DNA from: Pictodentalium vernedei
Lineage: Eukaryota; Mollusca; Scaphopoda; Dentaliida; Dentaliidae
Assembly (NCBI GenBank): GCA_031216915.1
Contig: CM062297.1
Span: 183,156,083 to 183,220,082, forward strand
Length of the DNA: 64,000 nt
Reading direction: 5' to 3'
Part shown: positions 55,153-63,125 of the stretch, piece by piece
How the letters are laid out: each line of letters starts with the position of its first letter
Position numbering within the stretch: position 1 is the first letter of the stretch
Translations under genes and position numbers: made by a program
Notes under the pieces: generated by a model
The model's input: the letters and a program-made list of their open reading frames with translations, nothing else
Databases searched by the model: none
Told to the model about the DNA's origin: nothing

Positions 55153-56233
55153 TAACCCTTTCAACACTATGCTTGTGAATGAAATCATTGTATACAGTCA
55201 GAGGTTTAGCTGGTTAATCAAATGTAACCCTTCCATAATTTTCCATCAGAAAGGTATACAAATAGGTTATTACCACCATGTGGGTTTCCGAGATGGTGTA
55301 TTGAAGTCGAGACCTCGTCTCTTGGCATATATGGACAAGTCTATTACGACAAGACAATATATGACACTGTGGCGAGGGCGAAACATCAATACACAACCTC
55401 TGAACTCATTTGGTGGAAATATTATAATCAATTTATTGAACGATATTCCTTCTTTTCCTGACTTGTTCGCATATATTTTGACAATCATTGAGCATCTTTG
55501 AAATGATTTTTTGTGAATGAAGATGATGACGTCATGGTATTGCATTCTTCCGCTATGCATGACGTAATCCCCATTCATTGTTCTAGTTGTTCTATCACAT
55601 CAGAACTTTAAAGTAGCGTTGCAGTTGTGTGTTTCCTTGTTTTATTTTTCAGGTTTAATGCATGCCAGGCCTATATAAAAATATCATCATGGCAAAAAAA
55701 TGATCTAGTCTAATTTATTTCATTGAGTTGGTGATTTATTTATCATTTAATTACTGTTATCAAAACAGTGGCATCGACATCAGTTTTCGACGAATGCAGG
55801 TAAAAAAAACTGTTCCGTGATATCCAAGAGGAAATGGAAAGATACTCCGTTACAGTATGTTGAAAGGGCTATTTATTTATTTATTGGGGTTTAATGGCAC
55901 TTTTGACAACCAGTGTCATCTCGTGTCCCACAGTTTTATGAGTGGAGGAAGACACAGAACCAGAGAGAACAGGAGTGAGCAAGTGTCAAACTCCAAATGT
56001 AAGCCTACTAACTCTGTGCAAGTAGGGTTAGCAATGATTAAAGGCAAATGTACTAGCAACATTAAGTACCTTATTACACAATGCCACTGTGCCCTCACGT
56101 GGGCAATCAGGATTAAGTGCCTTGTCCAAGAACACAATGCAGATATTGCTGGCAAGGATCAAATCGTGGACCTTCTGGTTTGAAGTCCAGTGCTCTAACC
56201 ACTGAGCGACTGTACTCCCATTGAAAGGGTTAA
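55153..56233. mobile_element. M-family TTAA element, ~715 bp plus a nested SINE
   Basis: TTAACCCTTTCAACACTATG start and GTATGTTGAAAGGG...TTAA end once the SINE is discounted. Interior somewhat GC-richer, open in both directions (110 and 102 residues) but with no recognisable transposase. Confidence 0.65.
55869..56220 (-). mobile_element. tRNA-headed SINE in the M element's terminal repeat
   Basis: Tail near 55870 (TTTATTTATTGGGGTTTAAT), body AAGTGCCTTGTCCAAGAACA, head CACTGAGCGACTGTACTCCC. Exact 9-bp duplication TTGAAAGGG (55860-55868, 56221-56229). Confidence 0.92.
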
Positions 56234-56249
56234 CACCAATAATGATACC

Positions 56250-56474
56250 TTAATCCTTTACCCAATGCAGTCTTAAAATTTATTATTTTAATTAATATTT
56301 CTTACTTTTTTCAAAATATTTCTACAAAACCATATCATATGACCCCTCATTGTTCCAATGATGGGTCACATGATATGGTTTTGTTGAAATATTTTTAAAA
56401 ATTAATTTTTTTTCAACTGCTCAGTTAGCAAATTACGCGGGCCGATGCGGGCGATTCATTAGGTAAACGGTTAA
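56250..56474. mobile_element. A-family MITE, core-deleted A1
   Basis: TTAATCCTTTACCCAATG ... TAGGTAAACGGTTAA; arms CATATCATATGACCCCTCATTG / CAATGATGGGTCACATG meet without the GAGCTC centre. Confidence 0.82.
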
Positions 56475-56724
56475 CATCAATATCTTTAGTGCTGAATTTT
56501 TTTGTCCTCAAAATTTCTTCACACCCCTTTGCCCCATTACAATTTATGGGAGAGTGCCAATAGGCACTCTCCCATAAATTGTAAGGATGCAAATCTATGC
56601 AGACCAAATAATTTCACTTTAAAGATAATATGAAGCATATTAACGGAACATAAAGCCTTCAAAATGTGGTACCTACACTATAGAATAAAGCCCTGGTATG
56701 GGCATTGAGCATTCAACCAGTTTA
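56471..56724. mobile_element. C-family MITE sharing TTAA with the A copy
   Basis: TTAACATCAATATCTTTAG start, perfect hairpin CAATTTATGGGAGAGTGCC / GGCACTCTCCCATAAATTG, GCATTCAACCAGTTTA end. Confidence 0.65.
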
Positions 56725-56742
56725 CAGATTAATAGTATTCAG

Positions 56743-56780
56743 GACAGCTTCAGCAGCAATTCCAGTAGAAAGAAAGTGAA
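56743..56780 (+). pseudogene. Fragment resembling the 5' coding end of the BTB gene
   Basis: These 38 bases match the BTB coding sequence around residues DSFSSDGSSKKVK with about 5 mismatches (here DSFSSNSSRKKVN). The fragment is in the opposite orientation to the gene. Similarity ends shortly after, so this is a scrap rather than a paralogue. It lies between the end of a C-family element (56471-56724) and a degenerate C-type hairpin (about 56850-56900), suggesting capture or duplication along with transposons. Confidence 0.5.
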
Positions 56781-56849
56781 CACCAAGCTTTGTGAGCTCG
56801 ACCAAACAATCTGGAAGAAGGATACCTGGTCTAATTTTCAGGTTAAGTT

Positions 56850-57259
56850 TCTTACCATTCATTGGAGATTGCTCATAAGAACTTTCCAATAAATTATAAC
56901 AAAACAAAACATTGTTAAACAATTTTTGTTTGCTTCTTAGTAAATTTGAAGCAGTTTCCCGAGAACACAAGACTTTTATCATGTTATATATTTTTCATTA
57001 GTGGCTTGATAGTTATTTCTTGTATTGAGACAGGGAAGGTAGGCTTGTGAAGAAGAAATAGACGATCTCCATAAGCACATTCCAATGAGAAGTCATAAGT
57101 TATGTTTAAGAAGCCAAAATTTATAAAAAATTAATTTGAATGATTATTTTATTGTATGGTTCTGCTGGGTGGATTGCAAAAATTGAAATATAAAGATTTA
57201 TTATTTCATTGTATGACACTGCTGGGTGGATTTGTCCTAAATGTTTGGTAAATGGTTAG
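56850..57259. other. Decayed C hairpin and A right half, no gene
   Basis: ATTGGAGATTGC...ACTTTCCAAT (about 56862-56892); from 57078 'CCAATGAGAAGTCATAAG' and 'TTTGGTAAATGGTTAGTTAA' look like an A right half with an internal 'TGCTGGGTGGATT' duplication. Confidence 0.45.
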
Positions 57260-57455
57260 TTAACCAACCCTCTTCACACTGATGTCAAAATATTTAAATT
57301 TTAAGGTGCAACTAGGAATTTAAGAAATTCAGTCCCATTTGACAAGGCTCAGAATGAGCTTTGTCAAAGAGGATTGAATTAAATTAAATTTCCAGTTGCA
57401 TTGTGGGAAGGATTTGTAACATGAAATTTTGGATGTTTCATCCTTTTGCCTGTAT
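57260..57455. mobile_element. B-family TTAA MITE, decayed core
   Basis: TTAACCAACCCTCTTCACAC start, TTTGACAAGGCTCAGAATGAGCTTTGTCAAA reduced core (arms TTTGACAAGGCTC / GAGCTTTGTCAAA). Confidence 0.65.
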
Positions 57456-58018
57456 TGTTTTCAGTACTCTCAAAAGTGGTGTACGAGGCTGGCCTGATCA
57501 TTTGAAAACAATTGGGAAACCACAAAGCCCTTAAAGGCCTATTTCGGATATTTCCAGCCTCAATACAAGAGCAGGTGCCCTTAACATGCCCTCATGAGGA
57601 GGTTCTGCTGACAATAGACATTGTGTAAGCAGTGGTTTCTAGTCAAATCTTGTCTGCCTTAACAGGCAGCCTAGACTTGATTAGAAAGCACTGCCAGACC
57701 ACTAGAGATATAAAGACTGTGGAATGGTGGGAATTTAAGACACTTGTCCATTCCCTTAAGGCTTAAATTGTAGAGGTAAGCCATATTGCCTGAATTGAAT
57801 GGCCATATGATATTTAATCCAATTTAAGCTGGGCTGTTTGCTTTTTTATAGTTTTAGGAGAGTAATATTATGACTCCCCTTAATTTTGGTGTTAATGCAG
57901 GGGACATAGGGAGTGGGGCAATGGCTCTCCTGAAAGAACCCAGTCTGGTTTACTGAGATTTACAAAAATCAGTAGCATCAAGTGAGTGATGAAATATACA
58001 ACTTATTTTGACTACAAC
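57456..58018. other. No gene; K-family hairpin at 57630-57700
   Basis: GCAGTGGTTTCTAGTCAAA / TTGATTAGAAAGCACTGC around TGTCTGCC-TTAAC-AGGCAGCC. Otherwise spacer downstream of the BTB gene. Confidence 0.5.
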
Positions 58019-58024
58019 TTTATT
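58019..58024 (-). promoter_or_regulatory. Poly(A) signal AATAAA of the BTB gene
   Basis: AATAAA on the minus strand begins only 5 nt after the TAA stop of the BTB ORF. If it is used, the 3' UTR would be about 20-30 nt. The position supports a transcript that ends with this ORF rather than one continuing to further exons, but a chance match in AT-rich DNA is possible. Confidence 0.4.
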
Positions 58025-58028
58025 ACTA

Positions 58029-59105
58029 TTACGTATGATCTATTGCTTGTGGCAATGATGATGCATTTTCTACAGAACTCAGCATTTCTCCATTCCATTG
58101 AGAAGTCTGTAAATCAGTAAATGAGTGCAGTCCACTGTGATTATTTGTTATTAAGGGAAGAACGTAATCCAAACGCGGTTGGTACTGAATGCCTGTGAAG
58201 TCATCTCTTGCTTCTGGAAGGTCTTTGAAACAGTGGTACCGAATAGCATCACTAACTAACTCCTGTACTCGGGGAAAGTTTTTGAAAGCACTATTTTTTT
58301 GTAAATGGTATAGCACTCTTCGGTTTAAAAGAGGATATCGAATATGAGTCAATATATCCTCAATTTGTGACTTGTCATTGAGGTTATTTTGCTTCATCCA
58401 TTCAGTAGCAGCTGATAAAACTGTATTCTCTTCCGCCTGACACTCATTACTTTTTATCAGCTCTCGAACAAGCTGCCAGGAGCATTCCCTCCATCTCTCA
58501 CTTTGTGTGAGCTCTTGGAATCGAGAACAAAGAACCTTGAAAGTGACGTTTTTTATATCCTCTGATTCTGTGGAACTTTCATGTAAATCACAGATTGTTT
58601 CAATGTTGAAAGCTCTTGAGTAATCTCCAGAAACAAAAGCATTATTGATAATATGGAATATATAATTTTCACAATGCATAGCTAGAGACTTGACACTGTA
58701 CTTATCTGCCAGTTTGTATAATGGTAGTACGTAATCTCTGTGCAACCACACAGCACCGCTATATATAAAGTATAAAAATCTACTAAATATTAAACTGCAA
58801 TCAAAGGGTTCCTGTAAATGGAGAACTTGTTTTCCATTCACTGAATTTGGAAGTCCATTTATCATCACAGACAAAACATCACTTTTTAATCCAAGGATCA
58901 TTCTATGTGCATGGAAGATGAACTGACCATTGTTGATGTTGAGAACCACATCACTTAAACTTTCATTGTCAAACAGTGATTCAAATGACTGCGTTGTCTT
59001 CACTTTCTTGCTACTGCCATCACTGCTGAAGCTGTCATCTTCTCCCCCTTCTGGGGGTTTAGATGGATCCGGATAATGTGTAGCAGCTGCACTGAATCGT
59101 TTCAT
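58029..59105 (-). CDS. BTB/POZ-BACK domain protein, BTBD17-like
   Basis: This is an uninterrupted 358-residue ORF. Residues 1-40 are Ser/Lys/Asp-rich and look disordered. Residues ~42-150 form a BTB/POZ domain (LSDVVLNI, FHAHRMIL, LQEPFDCSLIFSRFLYFIYSG, LPLYKLADKYSV). Residues ~155-275 look like a BACK domain (TEWMKQN, LTHIRYPLLNRRVL). No Kelch repeats follow. The 'LQEPxDC...LYxxYSG...LPLYxLADKY' wording recalls BTBD17-like proteins, but the vertebrate members are longer (roughly 480 residues) and secretory, and no signal peptide is visible here. BTB-BACK proteins usually dimerise and often act as CUL3 ubiquitin-ligase adaptors; that role is inferred from the family. The start is chosen because an in-frame TGA lies two codons upstream and A is at -3. 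The absence of introns, or C-terminal exons reached by a splice near the stop, cannot be settled here. No neighbouring gene was found. Confidence 0.87.
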   Translation of the reverse strand: MKRFSAAATHYPDPSKPPEGGEDDSFSSDGSSKKVKTTQSFESLFDNESLSDVVLNINNGQFIFHAHRMILGLKSDVLSVMINGLPNSVNGKQVLHLQEPFDCSLIFSRFLYFIYSGAVWLHRDYVLPLYKLADKYSVKSLAMHCENYIFHIINNAFVSGDYSRAFNIETICDLHESSTESEDIKNVTFKVLCSRFQELTQSERWRECSWQLVRELIKSNECQAEENTVLSAATEWMKQNNLNDKSQIEDILTHIRYPLLNRRVLYHLQKNSAFKNFPRVQELVSDAIRYHCFKDLPEARDDFTGIQYQPRLDYVLPLITNNHSGLHSFTDLQTSQWNGEMLSSVENASSLPQAIDHT

Positions 59106-59564
59106 GCTTCACATTACTCAACATTTTACCCATAGTCTGTTACCATTTAACTAATATCTCAGTTATTGAAATCCAATCTTGTTCTTATCATTTCTGAAAT
59201 GAGAAAAAATTCAAAATCAACATTCAAGAATTTTTATCCTGTCATATTTTTTCATACAGATTATTTTGAAAACTGTGTACAAATTTAGTGGGAATAAATT
59301 GCTTCTTGATTGTTTTCCTGTTTGATGGCATTATCAGTGCTCTGTGAAGACTACATGAAACCACTTTAATCAGACGATGCTTGGAAGTTAGGATGGCACT
59401 TAAAATTGTAGGAATATATAATTATGTGGAGTAGCATTTCTAACCCTTTCCAGGAGTGGAATGTCCAGAAAACAGTTACTGGGAAAAACACCTGAAGGGA
59501 CCTCACTTTATGGGGTTGGCAAAGTGGACTTTTCCTGAAACTTCTCAACCTTATATACATTGAA
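59106..59564. other. Upstream flank of the BTB gene
   Basis: AT-rich; no TATA box or upstream exon that I can support. Confidence 0.4.
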
Positions 59565-59815
59565 GCCAGAAAATAAGCAGACTGTCATCTCCAAAATCAG
59601 GTCCCCAGAGGGTGAATTTAGTGTTGCTACCCTGCACAGCAGGGTAGCAGCACCAAATTTACCCTCTGTGAACCTCAGTCTGAATCAGAGTCTCAAAACT
59701 AAACAGAAAGAGGTACCCAGAGAATAAATTGGCCCACTCTATGGGATAGCATCATCAAATTCACCCTCTGGGGACCTCATTCTGCAAATGTCAGATTGCT
59801 TATTTTCAGACTTGT
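59565..59815. mobile_element. E-family element with TATACATT duplication
   Basis: AAGCCAGAAAATAAGCAGAC ... GCTTATTTTCAGACTT; inner GCTACCCTGC-ACA-GCAGGGTAGC; TATACATT at both flanks. Confidence 0.82.
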
Positions 59816-60269
59816 ATACATTCATGCCTGAACTCCCTAAACTTGGTTCATGCACTCTCACTATGATATTCCATTGATCATTTTTCTATTGTTGTATATT
59901 CCTTCACTTTCTGAATACAGAAGCCATCAAAATGTTATTTTTTCCCAGGGGAGTACACAAGACTTTCATTTATGGGGGATTGAAATGACGCAGGAGAAAA
60001 TATTTTGTACCTCCCCCAATTCATTTGGCCTGGTTATGCCCTTGACAGAATCTTTTGGTGTTGAAATCCCTCTTTCTCCCACTGAGTCAAACCTTGTTTT
60101 GGTCTGATGTGAAAAAGTTTGGAATTTCAATACCAAAAGAAGCAACGTAGCTTCGAGATTAATTGTGACTCTCTGAGGGGCATACTTACTCTACTAACAG
60201 AGGCAGAAAATATGAATTAGTTTTTAAGCTGCCATGTCATTGCTGTTCTTAAGGAAATACATTATAACA
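59816..60269. other. No gene recognised
   Basis: Spacer. Confidence 0.4.
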
Positions 60270-60272
60270 AAT

Positions 60273-60335
<63 letters not shown>
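60270..60335. repeat. (ATTT)16 microsatellite
   Basis: About 66 bp of uninterrupted ATTT; may derive from a reversed SINE tail, but no SINE body adjoins it. Confidence 0.92.
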
Positions 60336-60338
<3 letters not shown>

Positions 60339-60455
60339 CTAAGTTTGCAGAGGATTAACTATTGATAAACCATTTCAGCCAAATCCACCCAGCATTACAT
60401 ACAATAAAATTGTCTTTCAAAGTTTTTTCTTTCAATTTATGCAATCCACCCAGCA

Positions 60456-60811
60456 GGGGGTGCGGCGGCTCATTAGGTAGAGGTGCAGGCTGCAAGCCGA
60501 GAGGTCCTCGGTTCGAATCCTACCTGCGGCAACCAGATTGTGTCCTTGGCAAGACATTTCACCCCACTTGCCAATGCGGGGGCATGGTGACATTGTGCAC
60601 TAGGGCGTACTGCCATCGATAGTGCACCTGTCTTCAACCAATGCTAACCCTACTTGTGTGGAGTTAGTATGTTGGGGAGCTGACAGTTGTTTGCCATTGC
60701 TCGTTGGTTCTCTCCGAGTGCTCTGGCTTCCTCCACCCGTAAAACTGTTGAGGTCATGATTAGCTATTGTGCAGAAATATGTGACCTTAAACACCAATAA
60801 ATAAATACATA
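60456..60811 (+). mobile_element. tRNA-headed SINE, tail type 1, full length
   Basis: GTGCGGCGGCTCATTAGG head, CTCGGTTCGAATCC B-box, TGTCCTTGGCAAGAC body, CATGATTAGCTATTGTGC tail. Exact duplication AATCCACCCAGCA (60443-60455, 60812-60824). Confidence 0.93.
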
Positions 60812-60903
60812 AATCCACCCAGCAGCAACACTTTCATCTGCCAGAGTCACCTCATATTTTTTTTTTTTTACTGTATCATTTGCTATTCTGTTTTGGTGTA
60901 GTG

Positions 60904-61146
60904 TTAACCCTTTGAATGCTAAAGGACACTTTTCCCCTCCAGGAACATTATACGTCATTATTTCATCAAGTATGATGACTGATCAGTGTATGTGTGGGGT
61001 AGCCAATTAATATTTTCAGTGTGCAGTCCTATGGCTGCACATTGAAACTATTGAATAGTGTACCTCCAGATAATGATTTTGAACTCTTCCAACTGCATGC
61101 TGTCATTGAACTGATTTGGAAGACACCATCATGGTTCAAAGGATTA
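60904..61146. mobile_element. J-family TTAA MITE
   Basis: TTAACCCTTTGAATGCTAAA ... ATGGTTCAAAGGATTAG; hairpin TTTCAGTGTGCAG / CTGCACATTGAAA. Confidence 0.72.
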
Positions 61147-61489
61147 GAATAGTTATTTTAAATAAAACAGAAAAGTTATGTGTCCAATGCTTTTTACAGT
61201 TTGGAGCATGGGATTACAGTGTCCATTCACTCATGTGAAAAAGTATAATTTTACAGGGCTGTACTCACAACCATTGAAATTTTTACTCTAAATCTTGTAA
61301 TGTGATCATTCATGATTTTTGGTTCTTTACACTGACAGAAAGTAGTCCTTGAAGAAAGAAAGTCACTCCCACCTCAGCCAGTGACTGTGATTTATTGTAT
61401 ACAGTGGTAAGGCTGCTGACTCCATTTCCTAGTATGCATTTTTTGTTCATGTCACCTGCTTTGCTGTTAGTTAAGGTGCTATATATGTA
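61147..61489. other. No gene recognised
   Basis: Spacer. Confidence 0.4.
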
Positions 61490-61920
61490 CAGTGGAACCA
61501 TTGTTAATTGAATAGCCACTTTGCCAATGAAAATTATTCAATTAACAGGAGTATTCAATTAACAGGGATTCTGTCACTTTCCTGTATTCTAGAGATAAAC
61601 TTAGCATTTATTCTATTATATCTTGTTTGACAGAGCTCCATGAGCTCTGTCAAACAAGATATAATAGTTTAAATGCCTGTATTGGATGTACTGAGGCCAA
61701 ATAGGTCTATAATCAAAGGAAAACTGGGGAGAGTCAGAGTAATTTCTCGACATGTTACAAGATTTTTTATTCAATTAACAGGAGTTTACTCTTTAACCTA
61801 TATTCAATTAACAGGCCAAATTTGTACTGGAGGTATGGTAAATGGTTTTGTGTTGGGAAATTATATTCAATTAACAGGGATATACAATTGAAGAGATATC
61901 CAATTAAGTGGACTCCACTG
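61490..61920. mobile_element. T-family pogo/Tigger-like MITE, 431 bp
   Basis: CAGTGGAACCATTGTTAATTG ends against CAATTAAGTGGACTCCACTG, TA on both sides; core GACAGAGCTC-CAT-GAGCTCTGTC. Confidence 0.9.
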
Positions 61921-61922
61921 TA

Positions 61923-62450
61923 ATAGAATTGTGTTTATTTTGAAATTCCCACCTCTGATATTCCTTAAATTCAAATTACATATACACAAATTCTACATCA
62001 AAATGAAGGTTGAGATGTATAGAACACGAAACACATATGTAATCAACTCATAGAGGTGACAGTAGGCACCACTGATTCCTGGAAGTCTGCTACCATATTC
62101 AGACCAGAACTGATAATAAAATAATATTTCCAGAGAACAACTTGTGGCCAAATTTGCTTCACATATCAAAATACAAAGCTAGGCATTGAAAAAACTTTAG
62201 AGTGGAGCGATAGGACTGCATTTGGGAAAAGGACAACACTGTCTGCTTTTTTCATTGAAGATGGATTCCATCTTCGACGGACATGCGCAAATCACTTGAT
62301 ACTGCAAATTTCCATTGAAAAACAAAATCGGATTTCTAAGAAATTTCAACAGATGTCATGATACCTTGCACAGAATATGGCAACTGTGAAGTCTTTATAT
62401 AATAATAGTATGCTGTATTAAGGCGATTTTTTTTTAGATATTTTTAATGA
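61923..62450. other. No gene recognised
   Basis: Spacer. Confidence 0.4.
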
Positions 62451-62546
62451 GCCTTTCAACAGTCAAGATCATATTGTGTCATACAGTTTTAAGGTAGAGG
62501 AAGCCAGAGTACCCACAGAGAACCACTGGGTAATGGAGAGTAACTG
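62451..62546 (-). mobile_element. SINE 3' fragment
   Basis: 'AGCCTTTCAACAGTCAAGAT...AGTTTTAAGGTAGAGGAAGC...AGAGAACCACTGG' is the tail type 2 region in reverse. Confidence 0.6.
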
Positions 62547-62564
62547 TGTATTCTCCAGCTTATT

Positions 62565-62812
62565 AACTCCTTGCATGCTGCTGGCAGTTATTCCTGCCCA
62601 GGACAGGAATTGTCTGGCCGCTGAAATCAGTATAATTTGGGCATATTTTATCATATTTTACCCCTGTAAATTGTACAGAGTTTTTCACCAATGATTCCTG
62701 GGATTAAATTTAGATACATTTTTCATCAAATCTAGTCATGGCTGCTTCACAGCAGTCATGACTACATTTGATTAAAATTATTTGGAAAATACACAGTGGG
62801 TTAAGAGTTAAC
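62565..62812 (+). mobile_element. D-family TTAA MITE, best forward copy
   Basis: TTAACTCCTTGCATGCTGCT ... AGTGGGTTAAGAGTTAA; hairpin TCTAGTCATGGCTGC / GCAGTCATGACTA. Confidence 0.8.
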
Positions 62813-62979
62813 CAGCACAGTCAGGATTAGCATGAACAGACATGTTAACCCTCCCAGAACACCCAGGACATTCCCGGGAATTCACCATTGTTCCCAGCAT
62901 CTCAAAAAAAATATTTGTTTTGGCTGGACCACCTGGAAATGCTGATGAACTGTCAACTCTACAACTTACCAACCTAACA

Positions 62980-63125
62980 CAGCAGGGTTAGCATTGGTTG
63001 AAGGCAAGTGTGCAAGTTGGATGGCCTGACAGTTACTTGTTCCTGCTTAGTGTTTCTCTCCGAGAACTATACCTCCCTCCACATGTAAAGTGTATTGGCT
63101 GTTGAAACTAACACTAAGCCCCAAC
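62980..63125 (+). mobile_element. Degenerate SINE body and tail
   Basis: 'AGGGTTAGCATTGGTTGAAG' is inverse to the following 'TTTCTCTCCGAGAAC...GGCTGTTGAAACT', so two fragments may be joined. Confidence 0.4.

Noticed and set aside
55169..55578. 110- and 102-residue overlapping ORFs as genes
   Set aside because: They lie inside the M-family TTAA element and overlap on opposite strands; no transposase or other domain recognised.
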